The notes beneath the pieces were generated by a model. The model saw nothing but the letters and a program-made list of their open reading frames with translations. It ran no database searches and had not been told where the DNA came from. Positions 35,080 through 43,939 of a stretch of 64,000 nucleotides of DNA are shown here, one piece after another. Origin of the DNA: Marinomonas atlantica (GTDB lineage Bacteria > Pseudomonadota > Gammaproteobacteria > Pseudomonadales > Marinomonadaceae). Where the stretch lies: positions 1 through 64,000 of the forward strand of contig NZ_LTAW01000008.1 in NCBI RefSeq assembly GCF_001639725.1. Reading direction: 5' to 3'. The position numbers and the translations under genes are program-made. The stretch's first letter is position 1. Every line of letters begins with the position of its first letter.

Positions 35080-36129
35080 TTAATTACGATGAATACCTAA
35101 TGTATCTAAAGTCTCAAACGTAATAGAACCGACCGCCAAACCACTGTCTGTTTGAAAGTCAGCCATAGCATCCATAGTTTTCTGACCAATTTTGCCATCA
35201 ATCGGGCCAGGTTCATAACCACTGTCGTATAAGCGCTGCTGCAAAGATGCAATCAAAGTGTCATTAATATCGCCATTACACACTGCTTGGCGCATTACCA
35301 TACGAGGTTTGCCGTCGTAAGACTTCAAACGCATTTCGCGCATTTGAGCAGGCACTTCTTGAGGACTAGCGCTCGCGGGCTTCACGATTTCTTCTACTTG
35401 TACATCTTCCATACGAGGTGCAAGTGAAACCTCTACAACACGAGCTGGCTCATCAACAACCCATTTCGTTACGTTTTCGTATTTCGCAGGTATGACCTCT
35501 ACTTTACTTTGTTCTGGCTGAACTAGCACTTGCACTTTTACAATTTGCTCTTTCGCTGGAATTTCTTTAGCACAGAATGCCACACCGCCGCCTGCAGATT
35601 GACACTGCTCTAGTACAGTACGTGATTCTTCAATCACAACGCGTTTATCCCGCTGTTCATAGACTGCTGGAACTTTTACGAATCGAGTAGTCTCTTCACG
35701 TATCAATACTCGTTCCGTAACACGCTTATACGTAGCGGGTTGAAGACGGTAAGTCACTGTACCTTCACGAGTTACCACTTTTTTGTAACCACGTTTAATT
35801 TCAGCAGGCGTTACATTGATCGTAGTATGCGAGTCTTTGACTGTCACTTGCACAGTTTGCTCACGCTTACGTGGCTTGATTTGACCATAAACCCAACACT
35901 CACCCGGATTAACTTCCATTCCAGAGGGTAACGGCATCGGCGCAGCCGACATGGTTGCTGCAACAGCATCATTTGTTGGTGTTTGAAGTGTTTGTGTATT
36001 AACAGACGTTTGTGGCGCGGCTGCAATAGAGCCTGAAGCACCCATTGTCTCAGCAATGGTGTATGGCAAATGTAGCGCTAGCGCCGTTAGCACGGAGCCT
36101 AATAACAATCGGTTTCTATTCGTACTCAC
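35080..36129 (-). CDS. Tad-associated peptidoglycan-binding protein with beta repeats
   Basis: The 349-residue exported protein has a signal peptide (LLLGSVLTALALHLPYTIA), a linker rich in Thr/Ala/Gln and a middle section (~75-265). The middle section repeats a Pro-Ala-x-Tyr strand motif: QPATYKRVTERVLI, VPAVYEQRDKRVVI, IPAKEQIVKVQVLV, IPAKYENVTKWVV. A C-terminal PG_binding_1 domain follows (~290-345; LIASLQQRLYDSGYEPGPIDGKIG). It lies on the same strand upstream of flp, behind its own terminator. I infer a periplasmic scaffold fixing the Tad secretin complex to the cell wall. Confidence 0.78.
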   Translation of the reverse strand: MSTNRNRLLLGSVLTALALHLPYTIAETMGASGSIAAAPQTSVNTQTLQTPTNDAVAATMSAAPMPLPSGMEVNPGECWVYGQIKPRKREQTVQVTVKDSHTTINVTPAEIKRGYKKVVTREGTVTYRLQPATYKRVTERVLIREETTRFVKVPAVYEQRDKRVVIEESRTVLEQCQSAGGGVAFCAKEIPAKEQIVKVQVLVQPEQSKVEVIPAKYENVTKWVVDEPARVVEVSLAPRMEDVQVEEIVKPASASPQEVPAQMREMRLKSYDGKPRMVMRQAVCNGDINDTLIASLQQRLYDSGYEPGPIDGKIGQKTMDAMADFQTDSGLAVGSITFETLDTLGIHRN

Positions 36130-36307
36130 TGGCGTTTCCTACTTTTAATCTCTGCTGTCTTGATCGGCAGTACTCAATACATACCAATAAGATCACGATA
36201 CTTAGTTTCTTACAGCGACGACACTTCGTTGAAAATACAAATAATGCGTCAAGAAAAACTTTAGGTGGCGATATTATCACCACCTAAAACAAATAACTCA
36301 AGATAGA

Positions 36308-37120
36308 TTAAGGGGTTTCGTATATTTCAATTTCTACACGTCTATTTGGTGACAAACAACTGACCAGTGCGGCATCACGCTGAGCGTCGTCACAGACCAC
36401 TATCGGACTCGTTTCACCTACACCTTTAATCAACAAGTTTTGCTTAGGCAAACCTCGCGCTAAAAACTGGTTACCTACTTCACGTGCACGCAATCGAGAA
36501 ATATTGATATTCGCTTGCTCAGACCCTAGACGATCAGTATGACCTGTAATCGTTACAACTGGATTATGGTAACGTTGCATAAGCTGAACAATAAATTTGT
36601 CCAACGTATCTTGACCATGACTACTGAGTTGATACTTATTGAAACTAAACAGTACATCACTCATCAAAGAAAATACCTCAAGGCGAGGTTCACTTTGACC
36701 GGCACCTCCACCGACATACTGGCGATAGAGCAAGTCACACACACTTTTGCGCCAATCAGCTGATTGCAAAACACCTTTACCGTCAAACTCTAGGCGATAT
36801 TGACATCCCATGAAGCTATCCACTGAGCGTGGTATGCTGACGTTGTAATCCCAGTGAGTTTTTTGGTCTTGATGCTGAACACTGTATGGTGTGCCAATCA
36901 GCGAGTTAATATCCTGCTGTGTATCACCAATACGGATGTTAGGAATAAACATAGCAATGTCTTGTGCATCATGCTGCTGCATCAAGTCCTGATCAAATTG
37001 ACTCGCAGACACAATTGCATCATCGTAATTAACCGATACATCTGACGCCCAAGTATTGAAGGTAGGCGTAGCTAGACCCATTAATACAGTGAAGGAGAAC
37101 GCACCAAACCTCTTCAACAT
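36308..37120 (-). CDS. BamE/SmpA-like plus OmpA-domain fusion protein
   Basis: The 270-residue exported protein has a signal peptide (ending FNTWAS). A region at ~55-135 resembles the SmpA/BamE fold (IRIGDTQQDINSLIGTPYSV, YRLEFDGKGVLQSADW). A C-terminal OmpA peptidoglycan-binding domain spans ~150-265 (VLFSFNKYQLSSHGQDTL, VTITGHTDRLGSEQANINISRLRA, NRRVEIEIY). The ATG at 37120 is preferred because GAGGA lies 5-6 bases before it; an ATG four codons upstream has no binding site. Together with the gene after it and the OmpA protein at 22719, it brackets the tad operon, suggesting an envelope-anchoring role. Confidence 0.8.
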   Translation of the reverse strand: MLKRFGAFSFTVLMGLATPTFNTWASDVSVNYDDAIVSASQFDQDLMQQHDAQDIAMFIPNIRIGDTQQDINSLIGTPYSVQHQDQKTHWDYNVSIPRSVDSFMGCQYRLEFDGKGVLQSADWRKSVCDLLYRQYVGGGAGQSEPRLEVFSLMSDVLFSFNKYQLSSHGQDTLDKFIVQLMQRYHNPVVTITGHTDRLGSEQANINISRLRAREVGNQFLARGLPKQNLLIKGVGETSPIVVCDDAQRDAALVSCLSPNRRVEIEIYETP

Positions 37121-37301
37121 TGTTTTCCTCATAAGCGTTAGAATTTCTAATCCCTAAGAATCTACGCTACTTTTTATCAGAATATGTAAAAAAAAGTAAG
37201 CCTACTAAACCTGATGCATTAATGCATCAATAACTGCTGGGAAGGCAATATTTTATTCATAACAACTCTTTTTTCGGCCTTTTTAAGAGCGTTAAGCCTA
37301 T

Positions 37302-37333
37302 AAAAAAATAGGAAGCCAACGCTTCCCATTTTG
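37302..37333 (-). terminator. glmS terminator
   Basis: On the minus strand a GGAAGC/GCTTCC stem-loop is followed by a T-rich tract (TATTTTTTTA), starting immediately after the glmS stop at 37335. Confidence 0.8.
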
Positions 37334-37334
37334 A

Positions 37335-39164
37335 TTATTCGACCGTGACGCTCTTGGCTAAATTTCGCGGCTGGTCTACGTCAGTCCCTTTTACGACGGC
37401 TACATGGTAAGAGAGCAGTTGCAGCGGGATGGTATGTACGATCGGCTCAAGCACCTCTTCCACCCATGGGATTTCATTGTAATGAATACCTTCGGCTTGT
37501 TCGAAGCCTGTTTCTTTGGCGCCAAATACAAACAGTTCTCCACCACGAGCGCGCACTTCTTGTAGGTTAGATTTCAACTTGTCGAGCATCTGGTTATTCG
37601 GCGCAACGGTGATGATCGGCATGGTCTCATCCACCAGCGCTAATGGGCCGTGCTTCAATTCACCTGCAGGGTAAGCCTCGGCGTGGATATAACTGATTTC
37701 TTTCAGTTTTAATGCCCCTTCCAGAGCAATCGGAAACATCGGACCGCGGCCTAAAAACAGAGCGTTATGCTTATTGGCAAAGTGCTCTGATACTAATTTA
37801 ATAGCACTATCCTGCTTAATGGCTGCATCAACATAAGCAGGCAACGAGCGCAAAGCTTGTACCAGCGCCGCTTGTTTATCATCGCTTAATTCTTCTTTCT
37901 CAGCCGCAATGGCAATTGACGTAATCAAGAGCGCAGTCAGCTGGGTAGTAAACGCCTTGGTTGAGGCGACGCCAATTTCCGTTCCGGCACGCGTCAACAA
38001 TGTGAGTTCTGACTCGCGCACCAAGGTGGAAGATGGCACATTACAAATGGCCAACGTGGTTAGATACCCCAACTCTTTCGCCATTCGCAACGCGGCCAGG
38101 GTGTCGGCCGTTTCACCAGATTGAGATAACGTTAAGAACAACGATTTTTTGGGTACCGCCACTTTGCGATAGCGGTATTCGCTTGCAACTTCTACGGTAC
38201 ACGGAATGTTTGCCAGCTCTTCGATCCAGTACTTAGCTACCATGCCGGCGTGATAACTGGTACCACAAGCTACAATGTGAATATTTTCCACTTCCTTCAA
38301 AAACGCCGAGTCCGCACCGAAACTACTGGTTAAAACGCGATCTTCGCTAATGCGTCCCTCTAAACAGGCAGCAATCACTTTCGGTTGTTCGTAGATCTCT
38401 TTGAGCATGTAGTGGCGAAACTCGCCTTTGTCTGACGCGTCTACGTGATGATTAAACACACTAATAGGACGTTCTTGTACTTGATCATTTACGTCGAAAA
38501 CCGTGACTTGATCACGCGTTAGTTCGACGACATCCCCTTCTTCAAGGAAAATGAATTGGTCTGTCACATGCAACAAAGCCAACTGATCCGATGCAACAAA
38601 GTTCTCTTCAATCCCCACACCCACAACTAATGGACTACCTTTTCGGGCTGCAATCAGGCGGTCATTTTCATTATTCAGCGTCACGGCAATGGCGAACGCA
38701 CCATGCAGATGTTTTAACGCATTTTTTACCGCTTGCAGTAAATCCGGCTCTGTTTTCAGGGCATCGTGAATTAAGTGAACAATCACTTCGGTATCTGTTT
38801 GCGAACGAAATTCGTAGCCCAGCTCAATCAAGTTACGGCGTAGGGCTTCATGATTTTCAATGATGCCATTGTGCACCAAGGCCAAATCTTCGCCTGAAAA
38901 GTGAGGGTGAGCATTCTCTTCCGTCGGCTTACCATGTGTTGCCCAACGAGTGTGGGCGATGCCCATCTTGCCATCTAATGGTGCGCTTTCAAACTTATCT
39001 TTTAGTGCTTGCACTTTACCTACGGCCCGATGTGCACGTACGCCAACTTCATTATTGATGGCCACACCAGAAGAGTCATAACCGCGATATTCCAGGCGTG
39101 ACAAACCTTCTAATAGAATTTTCGCAACATTACGCTGGGCAATAGCGCCGACGATACCACACAT
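37335..39164 (-). CDS. glmS: Glucosamine-6-phosphate synthase (isomerising)
   Basis: The 609-residue enzyme makes glucosamine-6-phosphate from fructose-6-phosphate and glutamine, the first step to UDP-GlcNAc. The N-terminal glutaminase starts MCGIVGAIAQRNV, with Cys2 becoming the nucleophile; HTRWATHGKP and HNGIIENHEALR follow. Two SIS isomerase domains carry CGTSYHAGMV and TLSQSGETADTL, and the C-terminus ends LAKSVTVE. An in-frame extension to 39227 overlaps glmU and is rejected; the ATG at 39164 has AGGAG 8 bases upstream and is 1 base from the glmU stop. No glmS ribozyme leader is possible in this tight arrangement. Confidence 0.97.
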   Translation of the reverse strand: MCGIVGAIAQRNVAKILLEGLSRLEYRGYDSSGVAINNEVGVRAHRAVGKVQALKDKFESAPLDGKMGIAHTRWATHGKPTEENAHPHFSGEDLALVHNGIIENHEALRRNLIELGYEFRSQTDTEVIVHLIHDALKTEPDLLQAVKNALKHLHGAFAIAVTLNNENDRLIAARKGSPLVVGVGIEENFVASDQLALLHVTDQFIFLEEGDVVELTRDQVTVFDVNDQVQERPISVFNHHVDASDKGEFRHYMLKEIYEQPKVIAACLEGRISEDRVLTSSFGADSAFLKEVENIHIVACGTSYHAGMVAKYWIEELANIPCTVEVASEYRYRKVAVPKKSLFLTLSQSGETADTLAALRMAKELGYLTTLAICNVPSSTLVRESELTLLTRAGTEIGVASTKAFTTQLTALLITSIAIAAEKEELSDDKQAALVQALRSLPAYVDAAIKQDSAIKLVSEHFANKHNALFLGRGPMFPIALEGALKLKEISYIHAEAYPAGELKHGPLALVDETMPIITVAPNNQMLDKLKSNLQEVRARGGELFVFGAKETGFEQAEGIHYNEIPWVEEVLEPIVHTIPLQLLSYHVAVVKGTDVDQPRNLAKSVTVE

Positions 39165-39165
39165 A

Positions 39166-40533
39166 TTATTTCTCCTGCTTAGTCGGACGCGCCCAACCAT
39201 CTTTGTTTGTTTGTTTTGCTCGGGCAAAAGCCAATTGTTTTTCTGCTACCGCTTTGGTGATGGTAGAGCCAGCGGCAATGGTTGCGTCAGCTTTAATCTC
39301 AACAGGCGCCACTAATGACGTGTTTGAGCCAACAAACACACCGTCGCCGATGATCGTTTGAAATTTGTTCACACCATCATAGTTACAAGTAATGGTGCCT
39401 GCGCCAACATTTACGCCTGCACCCATGTGCGTATCACCGACGTAGCTTAGATGATTTACTTTGCTGCCTTCACCGATAAACGCTTTTTTTGTTTCAACAA
39501 AGTTGCCTATTTTGGCTTTATTGGACAGCACTGATCCTGGACGCAAACGCGCGAATGGACCAAGATCACAGTGTGCACCCACTTGGCTGTCTTCAATCAT
39601 GGTATTGGCTTTAATGGCGGTGTTATCCGCTACGGTGCAGTTTTTCAACACACAGTTTGGCCCCACTTGTACGTTTTCGCCTAATGTAACGGCACCTTCA
39701 AAGACACAGTTCACATCTATGATACAGTCTTGTCCTGTGGTTAGCTTTCCACGAATATCGATACGCTGCGGGTCCATTAAGGTTGCACCAGAGCGCATCA
39801 ATTGCTCTGCTTGTTGCAGTTGCCAAACACGCTCTAAAGTTGCTAACTGTACCCGATCGTTGACACCACTGACTTCTGACTCTTGCTCTGGGTGAACCGT
39901 TACAATTTCAACACCTTGCTCTGCCGCCATGGCAATAATATCGGTTAAGTAATACTCACCTTGGGCATTATTGTTGGTCAGTGCCTTTAACCAATGCTGC
40001 AACTTCGCATTCGGTGCCAACAAAATACCAGTGTTTACTTCGTTGATTAAAAGTTGTTCTGATGAGGCGTCTTTTTGCTCGACAATGGCAGACACCGCAC
40101 CTTTTGCATTACGCACGATACGCCCGTAGCCAAACGGGTTATCCAGTTTAATGGTCAGTAGTACTAGAGTGTTATTGTTAGATAGAGACAACATACGCTC
40201 CAGGGTAGAGCGCTGAATCAAGGGAACGTCACCGTATAAAGTTAGTGTGGTACCGTTTTCACTCAGGAACGGCGCTGCTCGTCGTAACGCATCGCCCGTA
40301 CCTTGAGGATTGTCTTGCCATACGATATTGGCAGAAAAATCCTGACAAGCTTGTTCAACTTGTTCACCCTGATGGCCAACGACTAAATGTAACTGGGCAT
40401 TGCTCAAGCCTGTTGCTGTGGCTAGTACACGACGCACCATCGCTTCACCACCAATTTTATGAAGTACCTTAGAAAAGGCTGATTTCATTCGGCTTCCCTT
40501 GCCTGCAGCAAGGATCACAATATCCTGTGTCAT
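39166..40533 (-). CDS. glmU: Bifunctional GlcNAc-1-P uridyltransferase / GlcN-1-P acetyltransferase
   Basis: The 455-residue enzyme completes UDP-GlcNAc synthesis. The N-terminal pyrophosphorylase domain has ILAAGKGSRMKSAFSKVLH, QGTGDALRRA and LYGDVPLI. The C-terminal left-handed beta-helix (~250-440) carries hexapeptide repeats and the acetyltransferase sites FVETKKAFIGEGSKVNHLSYVGD and AGTITCNYDG. Length matches E. coli GlmU. The ATG at 40533 is preferred; the frame opens five codons earlier with GTG, without a binding site. It forms a two-gene operon with glmS and is divergent from the beta-CASP gene. Confidence 0.96.
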   Translation of the reverse strand: MTQDIVILAAGKGSRMKSAFSKVLHKIGGEAMVRRVLATATGLSNAQLHLVVGHQGEQVEQACQDFSANIVWQDNPQGTGDALRRAAPFLSENGTTLTLYGDVPLIQRSTLERMLSLSNNNTLVLLTIKLDNPFGYGRIVRNAKGAVSAIVEQKDASSEQLLINEVNTGILLAPNAKLQHWLKALTNNNAQGEYYLTDIIAMAAEQGVEIVTVHPEQESEVSGVNDRVQLATLERVWQLQQAEQLMRSGATLMDPQRIDIRGKLTTGQDCIIDVNCVFEGAVTLGENVQVGPNCVLKNCTVADNTAIKANTMIEDSQVGAHCDLGPFARLRPGSVLSNKAKIGNFVETKKAFIGEGSKVNHLSYVGDTHMGAGVNVGAGTITCNYDGVNKFQTIIGDGVFVGSNTSLVAPVEIKADATIAAGSTITKAVAEKQLAFARAKQTNKDGWARPTKQEK

Positions 40534-40746
40534 AGAGCACTTACCCACTATTTAATCGTCATTTTTAATTGAGCCGTATTAGACCTTTTGTTCAACATTG
40601 TCGCAATTCGTTTTGTCATAAATTTTTTGACAAGTAAGCGTCATAATCTTGTCTATTGCACATGCGCTGGATCATAGAGCCCGCTAAAAAAACTATGCTA
40701 GCATCACGTTCTTTAAACCTACTTCTTGGCATCATAAGGACAGTGT

Positions 40747-42162
40747 ATGTACGAGATTATTCATCACGGCGCAAAAACTGGCGTGACAGGGTCCTGTCAC
40801 GAGCTGGCCTTAGACGAACATAACAGCTTGTTGGTAGATTGCGGATTATTTCAAGGAGCGGAAACCTCTGATGATGGTGCTAACGCACATACTCTCAGTA
40901 TTGAATTTGATGCATCTCGTATTCAAGGACTGATCGTCACTCATGTACACATAGACCATGTTGGACGTATTCCGTATTTATTGGCGGCGGGATTTAACGG
41001 CCCTATTTTTTGCTCCATTCCAAGTGCGAAATTACTGCCTCTGGTCATTGAAGATGCTTTGAAAGTGGGTGTCACTCGTAACCGGAGCATTATTGACGCC
41101 TGTCTGACAAGGCTTAGATCGCAGATTGCGCCACTTGATTACGAAACTTGGTATGAAGCACCACTGCTGCCCTCATTTAAAGGACACTGTCAGATTAAGC
41201 TATCACCCGCTGGGCATATTTTAGGCTCGGCCTACGTCACGGTTCGTGTACAACAAGATAAACCATGGGACATCGTCTTTTCAGGGGACCTTGGTGCTCC
41301 TTATGCACCTCTGTTAGCCGCCCCTAAATCGCCGTACCGAGCAGATCAGTTAGTATTAGAAAGCACTTACGGTGATCGTAACCATGAAGATCGACATCAC
41401 CGTCGTCAGCGCCTGCAAGCATCAATGGAGCACGCACTCGCTGATGGTGGCGTGGTGTTGATTCCGGCTTTTTCCATCGGGCGTACACAAGAATTACTCT
41501 ACGAAATAGAGAGCATCATCCATGATAATGCCGAGCAATGTGTGAGCCACACTTTGACAGGAAAGACCATACATTGGCGCGAGCTGGATATTATTGTCGA
41601 CTCACCATTAGCCAGCCAATTCACCGACGTCTATCGAGAATTAAAGCCCTATTGGGACAAAGAAGCTCAACAACGCTTACATCAAGGCAGGCACCCTCTC
41701 AACTTTGAACAGCTGACCACCATTGATGATCATGAGATGCATGAGCAAACAGTTGTCTACTTAGCACAACAAAAGCGCCCTGCTGTCGTTATTGCCGCGT
41801 CTGGCATGTGTGCAGGTGGACGTGTTGTCAATTACCTTAAAGCTTTGCTAGGCGACACGCGCAACGATATTGTATTTGTTGGCTATCAAGCTCAAGGGAC
41901 ACCAGGAAGAGACTTACTCACCTATCATAATCGAGACGATGGATATGTCACGTTAGACGGCCAACGCTACCCAATTCGAGCAAAGGTTTGGCAAATTGGG
42001 GGGTATTCAGCCCATGCTGGGCAACAAGACTTAATACGCTTCGCTACTCAAATGCGTCAGCCTCCAACAAAGGTTCATTTAGTCCATGGCGAACAGGGTG
42101 CAAAGTTGGCCTTGCAAAAGGCACTGCAAGCCAAGCTTGACTATGTTGAGGTGGTAGGCTAA
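40747..42162 (+). CDS. Metallo-beta-lactamase-fold protein with beta-CASP and RMMBL domains
   Basis: The 471-residue protein belongs to the CPSF/YSH1-like group of bacterial MBL-fold RNases. The metal motif is THVHIDHVGR (HxHxDH). Further motifs are SPAGHILGSAYV, FSGDLGAP and ESTYGDRNHE. The beta-CASP insert has VLIPAFSIGRTQELLYEIE, and the C-terminus has ASGMCAGGRVVNYL, IGGYSAHAGQQDL and LVHGE. Family members cleave RNA, but the physiological target of this proteobacterial type is not known to me. It is monocistronic, with a hairpin terminator right after the stop. Confidence 0.85.
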   Translation: MYEIIHHGAKTGVTGSCHELALDEHNSLLVDCGLFQGAETSDDGANAHTLSIEFDASRIQGLIVTHVHIDHVGRIPYLLAAGFNGPIFCSIPSAKLLPLVIEDALKVGVTRNRSIIDACLTRLRSQIAPLDYETWYEAPLLPSFKGHCQIKLSPAGHILGSAYVTVRVQQDKPWDIVFSGDLGAPYAPLLAAPKSPYRADQLVLESTYGDRNHEDRHHRRQRLQASMEHALADGGVVLIPAFSIGRTQELLYEIESIIHDNAEQCVSHTLTGKTIHWRELDIIVDSPLASQFTDVYRELKPYWDKEAQQRLHQGRHPLNFEQLTTIDDHEMHEQTVVYLAQQKRPAVVIAASGMCAGGRVVNYLKALLGDTRNDIVFVGYQAQGTPGRDLLTYHNRDDGYVTLDGQRYPIRAKVWQIGGYSAHAGQQDLIRFATQMRQPPTKVHLVHGEQGAKLALQKALQAKLDYVEVVG

Positions 42163-42165
42163 CTA

Positions 42166-42197
42166 AAAAGCCCCTGTATGGCAGCATACAGAGGCTT
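42166..42197. terminator. Bidirectional terminator between beta-CASP gene and azoR
   Basis: AAAGCC-CCTGTATG pairs with CATACAG-AGGCTTT around a GCAG loop, with A and T tracts on the two sides. The flanking genes converge on it. Confidence 0.8.
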
Positions 42198-42228
42198 TAT
42201 CATTTATATCGATAGCGTTTACTGGATA

Positions 42229-42822
42229 CTAAACAGCCTCGGCAATGCGACCTTTTGCAGAAGCAAATGCTTTGTCGCCCTCTTCCCCCATGGCTTGACC
42301 ACCTGCTACAAATGCATCTTTAACATTCAAGCCTAGGAAGTTAAGGAAGGTCTTAACGTACGGTAGTTGATGATCGTATGGCGTGTTTTCTAGGAAGCCA
42401 CCACTTGCTGAGAAGATGTAAGCGTCTTTATTCACCAAGCCAACTGAGCCTTCTTCTGTATATTTAAACGTACGACCAGCACGAGCGATGTAATCAAAGT
42501 ATGATTTTAGCGTAGATGGAATACTGAAATTATAGATCGGAGCACTGATGGCAACCACATCTGCCGCCTCTAACTCTTCAATCAATTCATCGCCGATAGC
42601 AACAATGCCTTTCTGCTCTGTACTGCGCTCTTCTTCAGGAGTGAATAGTGCACCCAATGTTTCGCTGGTAAAATGTGGTAATGGCTTTGCATTAACGTCG
42701 CGTACAACAACAGTGCCGTTTGGGTTTTGTGCTTGCCACTGTGACACAAAAGCATCTGCTAGTTGGCGTGATTTTGAATTATCACCTGAAGCACTTGAAT
42801 CAATTCGTAGTAATGTTGCCAT
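42229..42822 (-). CDS. azoR: FMN-dependent NADH-azoreductase
   Basis: The 197-residue flavodoxin-fold enzyme has LLRIDSSASGDNSKSRQLADAF (FMN phosphate loop), APIYNFSIPSTLKSYFDYIARAGRTFKYTEEG and IFSASGGFLENTPYDHQLPYV, all typical of AzoR. It reduces azo compounds and quinones with NADH. The frame extends to 42876, but the ATG at 42822 has AGGAG 8 bases upstream and gives the family N-terminus. It is divergent from a LysR gene, the usual arrangement for regulation by that protein. Confidence 0.93.
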   Translation of the reverse strand: MATLLRIDSSASGDNSKSRQLADAFVSQWQAQNPNGTVVVRDVNAKPLPHFTSETLGALFTPEEERSTEQKGIVAIGDELIEELEAADVVAISAPIYNFSIPSTLKSYFDYIARAGRTFKYTEEGSVGLVNKDAYIFSASGGFLENTPYDHQLPYVKTFLNFLGLNVKDAFVAGGQAMGEEGDKAFASAKGRIAEAV

Positions 42823-42973
42823 GAGTAATCTCCTAGTGTATGTGCTGAAGCTTCGCTTCAAATTCGTTTGATGCACCCATAATAAAACCAGTTTTTCTGA
42901 TATAAAAGCGTAAGTTTTTGACGATTTAGATCGAATAATACGATATAAAAGACAGTAAATACGAAATACGTGG

Positions 42974-43888
42974 ATGATTTTTATGAAAGCTCCGAGAGTA
43001 ACGTTAGAACAATGGCGGGTTTTACAAGCGGTTGTCGATAAGGGTGGCTTTGCACAAGCTGCTGAAGCATTGCATAAAAGCCAGTCTTCAATCAGCTATA
43101 CCGTTGCTAAACTTCAAGAACAGTTAGGTTATCCGCTGCTTACCATTGATGGCCGCAAAGCCAAGTTAACCGAGCGTGGCGAGGTATTATTAAGACGTTC
43201 ACGCCATTTAATAAGAGAGGCGATCGATTTAGAAGAACTGGCTCACACCCTGGGGCAAGGATGGGAACCTGAAATCGAGCTAGTGGTAGACGAGGCCTTC
43301 CCAACGCCAGCATTACTCAGAGCTTTAAAGGCTTTTGAACCACAAAGCCAAGGCACACTCGTTCAGCTAAAAGAAGTCGTACTCAGCGGTGCTCTGGATA
43401 CGCTTTCACAAGGATCGCCTGATTTAGTGTTAAGTGGCATGGTACCAAAGGGCTATTTGGCCGACCCCATTGTTGAAGTCGAAATGATCGCTGTCGCAGC
43501 GCCTGAACATGCGTTGTGCTCAGAAGAAGGGCCGATCAGCAATGAACGCCTGAAAAAAGAGCTGCAAGTCGTTATTAGAGACTCTGGCCAAGAAAGCTCT
43601 ATTGACCAAGGATGGCTAGGTGCAGACCGCCGCTGGACAGTCTCCAGTGTACAATCTGCTTATGAAGTGGTTGCTTCAGGCGTCGGCTTTGCTTGGCTGC
43701 CGTTTGCTGATTTGCGCGATGCCTTGGAATCAGGTCGCTTACAGAAACTGAACTTAGAATCTGGTGGCGAACGAAATTTCCACATGTATGCGATCTTTGG
43801 CAAAGGCGAGCGCACTGGCCCTGCTACCCGACTTTTTGTTGAGTTGTTACAGCAGTCTTGCGCGCGGTGCGCTGATGTTCGTCGTTAA
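42974..43888 (+). CDS. LysR-family transcriptional regulator
   Basis: The 304-residue protein has an N-terminal winged helix (VTLEQWRVLQAVVDKGGFAQAAEALHKSQSSISYTVAKLQEQLG) and a C-terminal periplasmic-binding-type effector domain (~95-300). It is divergent from azoR with ~150 bases between them and probably controls it in response to quinones or similar compounds; this is inferred from layout. A second Met lies three codons in (42983) and could be the true start. Confidence 0.88.
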   Translation: MIFMKAPRVTLEQWRVLQAVVDKGGFAQAAEALHKSQSSISYTVAKLQEQLGYPLLTIDGRKAKLTERGEVLLRRSRHLIREAIDLEELAHTLGQGWEPEIELVVDEAFPTPALLRALKAFEPQSQGTLVQLKEVVLSGALDTLSQGSPDLVLSGMVPKGYLADPIVEVEMIAVAAPEHALCSEEGPISNERLKKELQVVIRDSGQESSIDQGWLGADRRWTVSSVQSAYEVVASGVGFAWLPFADLRDALESGRLQKLNLESGGERNFHMYAIFGKGERTGPATRLFVELLQQSCARCADVRR

Positions 43889-43905
43889 CGACGATGATTA
43901 ACTAC

Positions 43906-43930
43906 GTGGGTAAGGCGCGGCCTTACCCAC
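43906..43930. terminator. Hairpin between convergent lysR and tex genes
   Basis: A perfect 10-bp GC-rich stem GTGGGTAAGG/CCTTACCCAC has a 5-base loop. It lacks a long T-tract on either side but separates the two convergent stops. Confidence 0.6.
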
Positions 43931-43939
43931 TGCTTGCGA

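Noticed and set aside
39164-39170. glmS ribozyme or riboswitch
   Set aside because: glmS starts 1 base after glmU, leaving no leader; the ribozyme is known from Gram-positive bacteria.
43906-43930. REP-like element between lysR and tex
   Set aside because: It is a hairpin but lacks the GGTCGGG...CTCCTAC frame; it is better read as a terminator or transcription barrier.
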